Assembly: GCF_001637205.1 (NCBI RefSeq)
Contig: NZ_LVJH01000063.1
Location: forward strand, 1 to 62,179
DNA from: Paenibacillus glacialis
Lineage (GTDB): Bacteria > Bacillota > Bacilli > Paenibacillales > Paenibacillaceae
Length of the DNA stretch: 62,179 nucleotides
Reading direction: 5' to 3'
Part shown: piece after piece, positions 14,603 through 23,674 of the stretch
How the letters are laid out: each line of letters opens with the position of its first letter
Position numbering within the stretch: position 1 is the stretch's first letter
Notes under the pieces: generated by a model
The model's input: only the letters and a program-made list of their open reading frames with translations
Database searches by the model: none
What the model was told of the DNA's origin: nothing
Translations under genes and position numbers: made by a program

Positions 14603-15901
14603 TTATTTATTAATGAAACCTTTGTAATGACGTTTGATCAATTGACCTTCGATTTGCTTCATAGTATCCAGCGCAACACCGATAACGATGAGGAGTGCTG
14701 TACCCCCGATTTGCACGGATTTAGGCAATCCAGCCAACGAACCTAAGAAGATTGGTGTCAACGATATAACAGCTAGGAATATAGCGCCTGACATTGTCAA
14801 ACGAGACATAACACGCGTCATATATTTCTCAGTTGCTTTACCAGGACGAATCCCAGGAATATATCCACCATTTTTCTTCATATTTTCAGCCATTTGTTGA
14901 GGATTCATCTGTACAAAAGTATAAAAGAATGTAAATCCAATGATCATGATAACATACAAGACCATACCCAATGGTTGATCATGACTTAAGTTAATCTTAA
15001 CCCATTCAGCCCATGCGTTTGGGGTCCAGAAGCTCGCAATGATTACTGGGAATTGAAGCAATGATATGGCGAAGATGACTGGAATTACGCCCGCAGCATT
15101 GATCTTAAGCGGTATATGCGTATTTTGTCCTCCATACATTTTGTTTCCAACGACACGTTTAGCGTATTGTACTGGAATCTTACGAATCGCTTGTTGGACA
15201 TATATAACGCCGACAACAATCAATACAATTACGAGAACTAGCAATATCGTCTTCAACGAGTTCATGAAGATTTGATTATCTTGGATGAAGGAAGACTGAG
15301 ACGTTGTACGAATATAGGTTGGAATGTTAGCTACGATACCAGCAAAGATAAGCATCGATATACCATTTCCAATACCTCTTTCCGTAATTTGCTCACCTAA
15401 CCACATCAGGAAGGCAGTACCCGCCGTCAAGACAATAGCAATCAGTACATATTTAGCAAATGTTGCATTAGGAATCATGACAGTGCCATACATACGGTTA
15501 AACCCGATGGACATAGCAAACGCCTGAATTATACCCAATACGATTGTACCATATCGCGTCAATTGTGCTGATTTCTTCTTACCGTGTTCACCTTGTTTGG
15601 CCCACTCGGAAAGCTTTGGTATAACATCCATTGAGAGCAATTGCACGATGATGGATGCTGTAATATATGGCGTGATCCCGAGGGCGAATATTGAGAATTG
15701 CATTAACGCGCCACCCGAGAACGTATTGAGAAGTCCAAACAAATCTGCACCAGCATTGTTAGTATTCGCTAAAACTGATTTATCGACACCAGGTACTGGT
15801 ACGAAGCTACCTATACGATAAATGAATAGTACGAATAGAGTAAATCCGATTCTTTTGCGTAGGTCCTCAATGTGCCAAATATTTTTGATCGTCTTAAACA
15901 T
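14603..15901 (-). CDS. secY: protein translocase subunit SecY
   Basis: A 432-residue protein with ten predicted membrane helices, a plug region and cytoplasmic loops. It includes GIGNGISMLIFAGIV and the C-terminal loop PGIRPGKATEKY that contacts SecA and ribosomes. It is the channel of the Sec pathway and works with SecE, encoded at 42036-42227. Its ATG overlaps the rplO stop by one base (TAATG), indicating translational coupling. Confidence 0.97.
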   Translation of the reverse strand: MFKTIKNIWHIEDLRKRIGFTLFVLFIYRIGSFVPVPGVDKSVLANTNNAGADLFGLLNTFSGGALMQFSIFALGITPYITASIIVQLLSMDVIPKLSEWAKQGEHGKKKSAQLTRYGTIVLGIIQAFAMSIGFNRMYGTVMIPNATFAKYVLIAIVLTAGTAFLMWLGEQITERGIGNGISMLIFAGIVANIPTYIRTTSQSSFIQDNQIFMNSLKTILLVLVIVLIVVGVIYVQQAIRKIPVQYAKRVVGNKMYGGQNTHIPLKINAAGVIPVIFAISLLQFPVIIASFWTPNAWAEWVKINLSHDQPLGMVLYVIMIIGFTFFYTFVQMNPQQMAENMKKNGGYIPGIRPGKATEKYMTRVMSRLTMSGAIFLAVISLTPIFLGSLAGLPKSVQIGGTALLIVIGVALDTMKQIEGQLIKRHYKGFINK

Positions 15902-16341
15902 TAGATCACCTCGGTTTTACCGCCGGCAGCCTCGATTTTCTCCACCGCAGATTGAGAAAACTTATTCGCTTTGACAGACAGCTTAACTGTTACTTCGCCG
16001 TTGCCAAGAATCTTGATTCCGCTTTTAGCATTTTTCACGATTCCGTTTTCGAACAAAAATTCTGGAGTTACTTCTGTATCTGCTGCGAAGTTGTTAAGAT
16101 CTTCGATGTTCACGATCGCATATTCTTTACGCGTAGGGTTAGTAAACCCGCGTTTAGGTAAGCGACGATACAACGGGTTTTGTCCACCTTCGAAACCAGG
16201 GCGAACTCCACCGCCGGAACGAGAGTTTTGACCTTTGTGGCCACGACCTGATGTTTTACCTGTACCACTACTAGTACCGCGTCCAACACGTTTGCGTTCT
16301 TTACGGGAACCAGGGGCAGAGGAAAGCTCATGTAATTTCAT
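15901..16341 (-). CDS. rplO: 50S ribosomal protein L15
   Basis: A 146-residue protein beginning MKLHELSSAPGSRKERKRVG with a long Gly- and Arg-rich N-terminal extension (SGTGKTSGRGHKGQNSRSGG) and the L15 C-terminal domain. The start ATG is 11 nt after AAGGAGG; an in-frame GTG four codons earlier lies within that site. The stop overlaps the secY start. Confidence 0.96.
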   Translation of the reverse strand: MKLHELSSAPGSRKERKRVGRGTSSGTGKTSGRGHKGQNSRSGGGVRPGFEGGQNPLYRRLPKRGFTNPTRKEYAIVNIEDLNNFAADTEVTPEFLFENGIVKNAKSGIKILGNGEVTVKLSVKANKFSQSAVEKIEAAGGKTEVI

Positions 16342-16384
16342 CGTTCGTTGCACCTCCTTAAGATTTGTAGGTTAATCTTGTTGA

Positions 16385-16570
16385 TTAACCTTCGATTTCT
16401 GTTACTGATACTAAATGGGACACTTTATTGATCATTCCGCGAATCGCAGGATTGTCGTTATGAACAACAGTTTTGTTGATTTTTTTCAAGCCAAGTGTGT
16501 TGACAGTCGCACGCTGATCTTCAGGACGACCAATCAAACTACGAACGAGGGTGATTTGTAATTTTGTCAT
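16385..16570 (-). CDS. rpmD: 50S ribosomal protein L30
   Basis: A 61-residue protein, MTKLQITLVRSLIGRPEDQR..., the short bacterial L30 with the conserved LGLKKINKTVVHNDNPAIRGM segment. The start was chosen at the ATG after AAGGAGTG; the in-frame GTG three codons upstream is part of the ribosome-binding region. Confidence 0.95.
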   Translation of the reverse strand: MTKLQITLVRSLIGRPEDQRATVNTLGLKKINKTVVHNDNPAIRGMINKVSHLVSVTEIEG

Positions 16571-16582
16571 GACATTCACTCC

Positions 16583-17080
16583 TTAACCGAGCAATTCTTC
16601 GACGGATTTGCCGCGTAATTTCGCAACATCCTCAGCGCGTTTCAGACGGGACAAGCCCTCTAAAGTTGCGTTGACCATATTCATGGAGTTCGAAGAACCC
16701 AGAGATTTTGTCAAGATATCACCCACACCAGCAAGTTCAAGTACTGCACGTACAGGACCGCCAGCGATAACTCCAGTACCTTCTGATGCTGGTTTCATAA
16801 AGACGCGACCAGCTCCGAATTTACCTGTTACAGTGTGAGGAATAGATGTTCCAACAAGTGGAACATGAATTAGATTTTTCTTAGCATCTTCAATACCTTT
16901 GCGAATCGCATCAGGTACTTCGCCTGCTTTACCGATACCGGCGCCAACATAACCTTTGCCATCGCCGACAACTACCAACGCGCTAAAGCTAAAACGGCGT
17001 CCGCCTTTTACAACTTTTGCTACGCGGTTAATATTTACAACTCTTTCAGTCAGTTCTAAAGTATTCGGATCTACACGCAA
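16583..17080 (-). CDS. rpsE: 30S ribosomal protein S5
   Basis: A 165-residue protein with the double-stranded-RNA-binding-like N-terminal domain (ERVVNINRVAKVVKGGRRFSF), the fidelity-related loop GDGKGYVGAGIGKAGEVPDA and the C-terminal domain. The start is TTG, 8 nt after AGGAGG, with no suitable ATG. Confidence 0.96.
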   Translation of the reverse strand: MRVDPNTLELTERVVNINRVAKVVKGGRRFSFSALVVVGDGKGYVGAGIGKAGEVPDAIRKGIEDAKKNLIHVPLVGTSIPHTVTGKFGAGRVFMKPASEGTGVIAGGPVRAVLELAGVGDILTKSLGSSNSMNMVNATLEGLSRLKRAEDVAKLRGKSVEELLG

Positions 17081-17108
17081 GTCGTTAACCTCCTTTTTAA
17101 AAAATATC

Positions 17109-17477
17109 TTAGAATTCTAAGCCTGCTTCACGAGCTGCATCTGCAAGTGCTTGAATTCGTCCGTGATATAAGTAACCTCCGCGGTCAAATACGACCGAAG
17201 CATAGCCCTTATCTTTTGCACGTTTAGCAACCAATTCGCCAACTTTACGAGCTGACTCTACGTTAGCGCCATTAGTAATTCCTTCACTCAATTCTTTATC
17301 AACTGTTGATGCTGCTACCAATGTAACACCAGCAACGTCATCAATCAATTGAGCATAGATATGTTTGGAAGAACGGAAAACGTTAAGACGTGGACGTTCA
17401 ACGGTTCCAGTAATTTTCTTACGAACACGAAGATGTCTTCTTACACGTGCCTTGTTCTTATCTTCTTTATTAATCAT
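17109..17477 (-). CDS. rplR: 50S ribosomal protein L18
   Basis: A 122-residue protein with the basic N-terminus KARVRRHLRVRKK and the 5S-rRNA-binding core RLNVFRSSKHIYAQLIDD...VVFDRGGYLYHGR. The start MINKEDKNK matches the family beginning; a second ATG three codons upstream (17486) is closer to AAGGAG and remains possible. Confidence 0.93.
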   Translation of the reverse strand: MINKEDKNKARVRRHLRVRKKITGTVERPRLNVFRSSKHIYAQLIDDVAGVTLVAASTVDKELSEGITNGANVESARKVGELVAKRAKDKGYASVVFDRGGYLYHGRIQALADAAREAGLEF

Positions 17478-17560
17478 GACTTCCATTTCACTCCTTTCAG
17501 TTTACCTTCAAAGCATCACGTTAAGACGCACATGGTAAATCTGGAATAAGAAAAAATAAC

Positions 17561-18103
17561 CTATTTTTTCTTACCAGCTTTACCTTCCTTACGGATAATG
17601 CGTTCACCTTCATACTTAATCCCTTTACCTTTGTAAGGTTCAGGCTCACGTACCGAACGGATGTTAGCAGCATAAGCTCCTACACGTTCTTTATCGATCC
17701 CTCTAACAGTGATCTTTGTATTCACAGGTACTTCAAATTCAATACCTGGTTCTGGAGTAATTTCAACTGGGTGTGAGTAACCTACGTTTAGAACGATTTT
17801 ATCTCCGGATTTGCTTGCGCGATATCCGACCCCAACCAATTCTAGGTTTTTAAAGAAACCTTCAGTTACACCAGTAACCATGTTGCTGACAACGCTGCGT
17901 GTCGTGCCGTGAAGAGAACGATGCGTTTTATTGTCAGAAGGACGTTCAACAAGAATTTCATTATTATCAACTGTTACCTTCATGTCTTTATGAAGTTCAC
18001 GAGTTAAAGTTCCTTTAGGTCCTTTAACAGTTATAACAGTGTTATCCAAAGTGATTTCTACACCACTTGGTACTGCGATTGGTTTGCGACCAATACGAGA
18101 CAT
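17561..18103 (-). CDS. rplF: 50S ribosomal protein L6
   Basis: A 180-residue protein of two similar L6 domains, starting MSRIGRKPIAVPSGVEITLD and ending with the signature EPEPYKGKGIKYEGE and a Lys-rich tail (EGKAGKKK). It sits near the GTPase-associated centre. Confidence 0.97.
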   Translation of the reverse strand: MSRIGRKPIAVPSGVEITLDNTVITVKGPKGTLTRELHKDMKVTVDNNEILVERPSDNKTHRSLHGTTRSVVSNMVTGVTEGFFKNLELVGVGYRASKSGDKIVLNVGYSHPVEITPEPGIEFEVPVNTKITVRGIDKERVGAYAANIRSVREPEPYKGKGIKYEGERIIRKEGKAGKKK

Positions 18104-18136
18104 ATATGTTGCACCTCCTTGTCTTGTGACATTATA

Positions 18137-18535
18137 TTACCATACGTAGCAGACAACTTCTCCGCCAGATTTAGATTGACGAGCTTCTTTATCGGTCATA
18201 ACTCCCTTTGAAGTGGAGATAATCGCGATACCTAGACCGCCGAGTACACGAGGAACTTCGTTGCTCTTAGTGTACACGCGAAGGCCTGGTTTACTAATTC
18301 TTTTCAAACCTGTGATAACACGCTCATTGTTTTGTCCATATTTCAAGAAAATACGGATAATCCCTTGTTTGTTATCAGCGACAACTTCTGCGTCGCGGAT
18401 GAATCCTTCACGCTTCAAAATATCAGCGATTTGTTTCTTCATCGTTGAAGCAGGCATTTCTACCGTTTCGTGACGTACTGTATTAGCGTTACGAATACGA
18501 GTTAGCATATCTGCAATTGGATCAGACATAGTCAT
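18137..18535 (-). CDS. rpsH: 30S ribosomal protein S8
   Basis: A 132-residue protein with DPIADMLTRIRNAN at the start and the S8 signature STSKGVMTDKEARQSKSGGE near the end. It is a primary binder of the central 16S domain. AGGAGG lies 9 nt before the ATG. Confidence 0.97.
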   Translation of the reverse strand: MTMSDPIADMLTRIRNANTVRHETVEMPASTMKKQIADILKREGFIRDAEVVADNKQGIIRIFLKYGQNNERVITGLKRISKPGLRVYTKSNEVPRVLGGLGIAIISTSKGVMTDKEARQSKSGGEVVCYVW

Positions 18536-18567
18536 GTGTGTAAACCTCCTTCCCGTTTATGGACTTC

Positions 18568-18753
18568 TTACCAGCTTGCTTTTTTCACGCCAGGAATCTG
18601 GCCCTTATAAGCTAATTCACGGAAACAAATTCTGCAAATTTTGAACTTCTGCAGTACTGAATGTGGACGACCACAACGTTCGCAACGAGTATATCCACGT
18701 ACTTTAAACTTAGGCGTACGTTGTTGTTTTACTATCATCGAAGTTTTTGCCAC
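18568..18753 (-). CDS. rpsZ: 30S ribosomal protein S14, zinc-binding (type Z)
   Basis: A 61-residue protein with two CxxC pairs (CERC...CRIC), the short zinc-binding form of S14. It ends GQIPGVKKASW. In Bacillus a second, zinc-independent rpsN paralogue is often encoded elsewhere for zinc limitation; none is in this window. Confidence 0.96.
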   Translation of the reverse strand: MAKTSMIVKQQRTPKFKVRGYTRCERCGRPHSVLQKFKICRICFRELAYKGQIPGVKKASW

Positions 18754-18800
18754 TTAGACTGACACCTCCTAATAATTTTCGGAGAAATGGATTTGCGGAA

Positions 18801-19343
18801 TTACTTTGCAAAAGGCATTCCCATTTGCGTGAGAAGCTCGCGCGACTCTTCATCAGTATTGGCTGTCGTTACAATAACGATATCCATACCACGGACTTTA
18901 TCTACCTTATCATACTCAATCTCAGGGAAAATCAATTGTTCCTTGAGTCCAAGTGTATAGTTACCACGGCCATCAAAGGCTTTAGTGGAAACACCGTGGA
19001 AGTCACGGACACGAGCAAGAGTAATGTTAAACAATTTGTCCAAGAAATAATACATGCGTTCTCCACGTAACGTTACTTTCACACCGATTGGCATGTTTTC
19101 ACGCAATTTGAATCCAGCGATGGATTTCTTAGCACGAGTGATAATTGGTTTTTGACCAGAAATCAATTGCATATCATTTACAGCTGCATCAAGAACTTTA
19201 GAGTTAGAAACTGCTTCACCAACACCCATGTTGATAACAACCTTCTCAATCTTAGGTACTTGCATCACTGTTGTATAGTTAAACTTCTGCATCAAAGCAG
19301 GTGTAATTTCGTTCAAGTAACGATCTTTTAGTCTTACTGCCAT
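18801..19343 (-). CDS. rplE: 50S ribosomal protein L5
   Basis: A 180-residue protein with MQVPKIEKVVINMGVGEAV and RDFHGVSTKAFDGRGNYTLG, the L5 signature regions. It binds 5S rRNA and bridges to S13. It has the standard spc-operon position after rplX. Confidence 0.97.
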   Translation of the reverse strand: MAVRLKDRYLNEITPALMQKFNYTTVMQVPKIEKVVINMGVGEAVSNSKVLDAAVNDMQLISGQKPIITRAKKSIAGFKLRENMPIGVKVTLRGERMYYFLDKLFNITLARVRDFHGVSTKAFDGRGNYTLGLKEQLIFPEIEYDKVDKVRGMDIVIVTTANTDEESRELLTQMGMPFAK

Positions 19344-19374
19344 GAATCACAAACCTCCTTTCATCAATATTCGA

Positions 19375-19728
19375 TTAGTCGATAACTTCTCCGGATTTTT
19401 TCGCTACGCGAACCTTTTGTCCGTTATCCAATACTTTGTATCCGATACGAGTTACGCTTCCGCTCTTTGGATCGATATGCATCACGTTAGAAACGTGAAT
19501 AGCAGCTTCTTGCTCGATGATACCGCCTTGCGGGTTAGATTGGTTAGGTTTTTGATGTTTCTTCATCATGTTCACACCTTCAACCAAGACCCGGTTTTGA
19601 CGAGGATAAGAAGCAATGATACGACCTTTTTTACCTTTGTCTTTCCCGCTGATCACCATGACTACATCATCTTTTTTGACATGCAATTTATGGCTGTGGG
19701 ATTCCAGAACTTTTTTCACTTTTGGCAT
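19375..19728 (-). CDS. rplX: 50S ribosomal protein L24
   Basis: A 117-residue protein with the KOW motif VKKDDVVMVISGKDKGKKG (about 18-36) and VEGVNMMKKHQKP. It is an early assembly initiator of the large subunit. Confidence 0.97.
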   Translation of the reverse strand: MPKVKKVLESHSHKLHVKKDDVVMVISGKDKGKKGRIIASYPRQNRVLVEGVNMMKKHQKPNQSNPQGGIIEQEAAIHVSNVMHIDPKSGSVTRIGYKVLDNGQKVRVAKKSGEVID

Positions 19729-19782
19729 TTGTTACACCTCCTGCGGCTTGCTATTCCTTGCAAGTTTAAGGTTATTTGAAAA

Positions 19783-20151
19783 TTAGATAACTTCCGGTGC
19801 CAAGGAAACGATTTTCATGAAGTCTCTGTCGCGAAGTTCGCGAGCAACAGGTCCAAAAATACGAGTTCCACGTGGGCTCTTATCGTCTTTAACTACAACT
19901 GCTGCATTTTCATCAAATGCGATATACGAACCGTCTTTACGACGAACAGTACGTTTAGTACGAACTACAACAGCTCTTACTACATCACCTTTTTTGACAA
20001 CGCCGCCTGGTGTTGCTGCTTTAACAGCACATACGATCAAGTCACCAATTGCTGCTGTACGACGACCAGTTCCTCCTAAAACGCGGATACACATAAGTTC
20101 CTTCGCTCCGGAGTTGTCGGCTACATGCAAACGTGTAAATGGTTGAATCAT
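19783..20151 (-). CDS. rplN: 50S ribosomal protein L14
   Basis: A 122-residue protein starting MIQPFTRLHVADNSGAKELMC, with the signature GGVVKKGDVVRAVVVRTK and the C-terminus FMKIVSLAPEVI. It is highly conserved and lies at the subunit interface. Confidence 0.97.
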   Translation of the reverse strand: MIQPFTRLHVADNSGAKELMCIRVLGGTGRRTAAIGDLIVCAVKAATPGGVVKKGDVVRAVVVRTKRTVRRKDGSYIAFDENAAVVVKDDKSPRGTRIFGPVARELRDRDFMKIVSLAPEVI

Positions 20152-20189
20152 TTATATTTCCTCCTTTCGAAAAAAACGTTTAAAAGGGT

Positions 20190-20456
20190 TTAGATGATAA
20201 TCGCTTTTTCCACGATTTCGACTAATCTCCAGCGTTTATCCTTAGATAGCGGACGGGTCTCCATAACTTTAACGATATCCCCGATTTTAGCAGTATTGTT
20301 CTCATCATGTGCCTTAAACTTCTTAGTGTGTTTAATGCTCTTGTGATACAAGTTGTGCTTTTTATGAGATTCAACAGCAATAACAATAGTTTTATCCATT
20401 TTATCGCTGACTACTTTACCGACTTGTACTTTACGTGCATTACGTTCCTCGCTCAT
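20190..20456 (-). CDS. rpsQ: 30S ribosomal protein S17
   Basis: An 88-residue OB-fold protein with VGKVVSDKMDKTIVIAVE and the signature GDIVKVMETRPLSKDKRWRLVE. It has the usual position between rpmC and rplN. Confidence 0.97.
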   Translation of the reverse strand: MSEERNARKVQVGKVVSDKMDKTIVIAVESHKKHNLYHKSIKHTKKFKAHDENNTAKIGDIVKVMETRPLSKDKRWRLVEIVEKAIII

Positions 20457-20500
20457 TGTAAGCCTCCTTCCTGAATATAGACAAGTTTAGTCCGATTCAA

Positions 20501-20698
20501 TTAACTAATTCCAAGTAGTCTTTCATGGATAATAGTTTTAGCACGAGCTATTTCTTTACGAACATCACGAATCCGAGTCGGGTTGTCAAGCTGACCAGTA
20601 GCCAGTTGAAAACGGAGATTAAAGAGTTCTTCTTTAAATCCGGATACTTTTTGTTCTATCTCAGCAGAGGTTAGGTTACGAAGTTCACTAGCTTTCAT
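20501..20698 (-). CDS. rpmC: 50S ribosomal protein L29
   Basis: A 65-residue helical hairpin protein, MKASELRNLTSAEIEQKV..., with the signature RKEIARAKTIIHER. The true start is the internal ATG at 20698; the longer frame upstream lies inside rplP. The gene overlaps the end of rplP by 11 bp, which suggests translational coupling. L29 lies at the exit tunnel. Confidence 0.95.
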   Translation of the reverse strand: MKASELRNLTSAEIEQKVSGFKEELFNLRFQLATGQLDNPTRIRDVRKEIARAKTIIHERLLGIS

Positions 20699-21122
20699 TT
20701 GCTTCACCACCCACTTCTTCACGTTTGATAAACTTAGTTTTGATCGGTAGTTTATGAGAAGCAAGACGCATCGCTTCACGAGCGATCTCTTCTGGTACAC
20801 CACCAAGTTCAAACATAATCTTACCAGGTTTTACAACTGCAACCCATTTTTCCACGTTACCTTTACCACTACCCATACGTACTTCTAGAGGCTTCTGTGT
20901 GATTGGCTTATCCGGGAAAATTTTGATCCATACTTTACCACCACGTTTGATGTAACGCGTCATAGCAATACGCGCAGCTTCAATCTGACGGTTAGTAATC
21001 CATGATGGCTCAAGTGCTACAAGACCGAATTCACCGAAGTTCAATTCAGTTCCGCCTTTAGCTTGACCTCTCATGTGTCCGCGTTGTTGCTTGCGGTGTT
21101 TTACACGTTTTGGTACCAACAT
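20688..21122 (-). CDS. rplP: 50S ribosomal protein L16
   Basis: A 144-residue protein starting MLVPKRVKHRKQQRGHMRGQ with RGGKVWIKIFPDKP and the signature RMGSGKGNVEKWVAVVKPGK. It contacts A-site tRNA near the peptidyl-transferase centre. It follows rpsC by 2 bp and overlaps rpmC. Confidence 0.97.
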   Translation of the reverse strand: MLVPKRVKHRKQQRGHMRGQAKGGTELNFGEFGLVALEPSWITNRQIEAARIAMTRYIKRGGKVWIKIFPDKPITQKPLEVRMGSGKGNVEKWVAVVKPGKIMFELGGVPEEIAREAMRLASHKLPIKTKFIKREEVGGEANES

Positions 21123-21124
21123 GA

Positions 21125-21790
21125 TTAGTTGCCTCCTTCCTGCGCAGCCTGTTTCTTAGCCGTAGGAAGAACCTCTCCACGATAGATCCATACTTTAACT
21201 CCGATTAGACCGAAAGTAGTAGCTGCTTCAGCTGTACCGTAGTCAATATCAGCACGAAGCGTATGAAGTGGAACAGTTCCTTCGCTGTAGCCTTCTGAAC
21301 GAGCAATCTCAGCACCGCCAAGACGTCCGCCTACTTGTGTTTTAATCCCTTTAGCACCAGAACGCATAGTTCTTTGCATTGCTTGTTTCAAAGCACGACG
21401 GAAGGAAACACGACGTTCCAATTGTTGTGCAATGCTTTCTGCAACAAGAATAGCATCTAGTTCAGGGTGTTTAATTTCAGAAATGTTGATGTGAACTTTC
21501 TTACCAGCAGAAATCTTAGCAATTTGAGTACGAAGTACTTCTACTTCAGCACCGCCCTTACCGATTACCATTCCTGGTTTAGCTGTATGAATAGTAACGT
21601 TCACACGATTAGCTGCACGCTCAATTTCGATGTGCGAAACAGCTGAATCTTTTAATTTATTTTTAACGTATTCGCGAATTTTAACGTCTTCGATTAAAAG
21701 AGTACCGAACTCTTTACCGGCAAACCATTTAGATTCCCAATCACGAATAATGCCTACACGTAGTCCTATAGGATTTACTTTTTGGCCCAC
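21125..21790 (-). CDS. rpsC: 30S ribosomal protein S3
   Basis: A 221-residue protein starting MGQKVNPIGLRVGIIRDWES with a KH domain (GKGGAEVEVLRTQIAK) and the C-terminal S3 signature region. It is part of the mRNA entry tunnel and helicase site. Confidence 0.97.
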   Translation of the reverse strand: MGQKVNPIGLRVGIIRDWESKWFAGKEFGTLLIEDVKIREYVKNKLKDSAVSHIEIERAANRVNVTIHTAKPGMVIGKGGAEVEVLRTQIAKISAGKKVHINISEIKHPELDAILVAESIAQQLERRVSFRRALKQAMQRTMRSGAKGIKTQVGGRLGGAEIARSEGYSEGTVPLHTLRADIDYGTAEAATTFGLIGVKVWIYRGEVLPTAKKQAAQEGGN

Positions 21791-21803
21791 TCGTTATCCC
21801 TCC

Positions 21804-22136
21804 TTATTTCTCAGATACCACCAAAGAAATGTGGCTAGTACGCTTATTGATCTTGCTAGCGCGTCCCATCGCACGAGGACGGAAACGTTTCATCGTCGGT
21901 CCTTGGTTGACATAAACTTCACTAACAAACAATTTGTTAACATCTAGTGAATAGTTGTGTTCAGCATTTGCGATAGCTGAGTTCAACAACTTTTCCACAA
22001 CCGGGGAAGCGGCTTTCGGAGTATGACGAAGAATTGCGATTGCAGCGCCAACTTCTTTACCACGAATCAAGTCAATTACTAATTGAACTTTACGGGAAGA
22101 AATCCGAATAGATTTAGCATGTGCTTTTGCTTCCAT
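21804..22136 (-). CDS. rplV: 50S ribosomal protein L22
   Basis: A 110-residue protein with the signature SVDVN-like region SLDVNKLFVSEVYVNQGPTM and the long beta hairpin RPRAMGRASKINKRTSHI that lines the exit tunnel, a region where macrolide-resistance changes occur. No abnormal insertion is seen. Confidence 0.97.
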   Translation of the reverse strand: MEAKAHAKSIRISSRKVQLVIDLIRGKEVGAAIAILRHTPKAASPVVEKLLNSAIANAEHNYSLDVNKLFVSEVYVNQGPTMKRFRPRAMGRASKINKRTSHISLVVSEK

Positions 22137-22171
22137 TGTATTACCTCCTCTCAGACAAAGAGCTTGAAATA

Positions 22172-22450
22172 TTATCTTCTTGTTTTCTTATCATCATCCG
22201 AATGACTTCTGTAAGTACGTGTTGGAGCGAACTCGCCCAATTTGTGTCCTACCATATCTTCCGTTACGTATACTGGAACGTGCTTACGTCCATCATATAC
22301 GCCAAATGTAAGTCCGATGAACTGTGGAAAAATAGTGGAACGACGAGACCAAGTCTTAATAACAGCCTTTTTCTCTGATGCGTTCATAACATCAACTTTT
22401 TTCAACAGGTAACCATCAATGAAAGGTCCCTTTTTTAAACTGCGACTCAT
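22172..22450 (-). CDS. rpsS: 30S ribosomal protein S19
   Basis: A 92-residue protein starting MSRSLKKGPFIDGYLLKKV with the S19 signature VTEDMVGHKLGEFAPTRTYR. It lies on the 30S head beside S13. Confidence 0.97.
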   Translation of the reverse strand: MSRSLKKGPFIDGYLLKKVDVMNASEKKAVIKTWSRRSTIFPQFIGLTFGVYDGRKHVPVYVTEDMVGHKLGEFAPTRTYRSHSDDDKKTRR

Positions 22451-22519
22451 ATGTGCATCCTCCCTTCATCAAATCTTCTCGTTACTTTCGGCACTTCACA
22501 AAGTTATGCACAGCGTGCA

Positions 22520-23350
22520 TTATTTTGTGCGGCGGCGAACGATATATTTGTCAGAAGCTTTACCTTTTTTACGCGTTTTGTAACCAAGGGTTGGTTTACC
22601 CCATGGAGACAATGGAGATTTACGTCCGATTGGAGCGCGTCCTTCACCACCACCGTGTGGGTGATCGTTCGGGTTCATTACTACTCCGCGTACTTCAGGG
22701 CGACGTCCCATCCAACGGCTACGTCCTGCTTTACCGATTTTAATTAGTTCGTGATCCGCATTACCTACAGAACCAATTGTAGCGCGACAAACTTTCAACA
22801 ATTTACGAACTTCACCAGAAGACAAACGTACGGATACGTATTTTTCTTCTTTACCAAGAAGTTGAGCTTCAGTACCTGCTGCACGTACTAATTGTCCACC
22901 TTTACCTGGTTGCAATTCGATATTGTGGATAACTGTACCTACTGGAATGTTCTCCATAGGAAGTGTGTTACCAATTTTGATATCGGATGCTGGTCCTGAT
23001 TCGATTTGATCTCCAACTTTTAGACCTTGAGGAGCGATAATATAACGTTTCTCTCCGTCTGCATAGTGGATCAAAGCAATATTGGAAGTACGGTTCGGAT
23101 CGTATTCAATCGTAGCAACGCGACCTGGTATGCCGTCTTTAGTCCGTTTGAAATCAATAATACGGTATTTACGTTTGTGTCCGCCGCCATGGTGACGAAC
23201 TGTAATTTTACCTTGGTTATTACGTCCCGCATGTTTGAAAAGGGGAGACAACAAGGATTTTTCCGGTTCGTTTGTTGTGATTTCTTCAAACGTCGACACG
23301 GACATGTGTCTTCTAGCCGGGGAAGTAGGTTTATACTTTTTAATTGGCAC
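22520..23350 (-). CDS. rplB: 50S ribosomal protein L2
   Basis: A 276-residue protein with GRNNQGKITVRHHGGGHKRK near the N-terminus and the catalytic-centre signature GVVMNPNDHPHGGGEGRAP near the C-terminus. It is needed for subunit association and peptidyl-transferase structure. Confidence 0.98.
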   Translation of the reverse strand: MPIKKYKPTSPARRHMSVSTFEEITTNEPEKSLLSPLFKHAGRNNQGKITVRHHGGGHKRKYRIIDFKRTKDGIPGRVATIEYDPNRTSNIALIHYADGEKRYIIAPQGLKVGDQIESGPASDIKIGNTLPMENIPVGTVIHNIELQPGKGGQLVRAAGTEAQLLGKEEKYVSVRLSSGEVRKLLKVCRATIGSVGNADHELIKIGKAGRSRWMGRRPEVRGVVMNPNDHPHGGGEGRAPIGRKSPLSPWGKPTLGYKTRKKGKASDKYIVRRRTK

Positions 23351-23380
23351 TGAATTTCCCTCCTTACTTTAGCGATTTCA

Positions 23381-23674
23381 CTACTCTACTGCTTCAAAAA
23401 ATTCTAACGGCTTGCTATCTTTGCTAAGCGATACGATTGCTTTCTTCCACTCTGAAGTGTAACCAGAATATTTACCGTAACGTTTAGGCTTTTGTGGTAC
23501 ACGCATTGTATTAACATTTGTAACTTTTACTTTAAAAATAGCTTCAATAGCTTGTTTAATTTCGGTTTTATTGGCACGGATGTCCACTTCAAAAGCATAT
23601 TTCATATCGCTCATAAATTCGGACGTACGTTCCGTAATAACCGGACGTTTGATCACATCGCGAGGATCCTTCAT
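23381..23674 (-). CDS. rplW: 50S ribosomal protein L23
   Basis: A 97-residue protein, MKDPRDVIKRPVITERTSEF..., with the signature VKVTNVNTMRVPQKPKR. It is the docking site for trigger factor and SRP at the tunnel exit. Its start overlaps the rplD stop by one base. Confidence 0.97.
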   Translation of the reverse strand: MKDPRDVIKRPVITERTSEFMSDMKYAFEVDIRANKTEIKQAIEAIFKVKVTNVNTMRVPQKPKRYGKYSGYTSEWKKAIVSLSKDSKPLEFFEAVE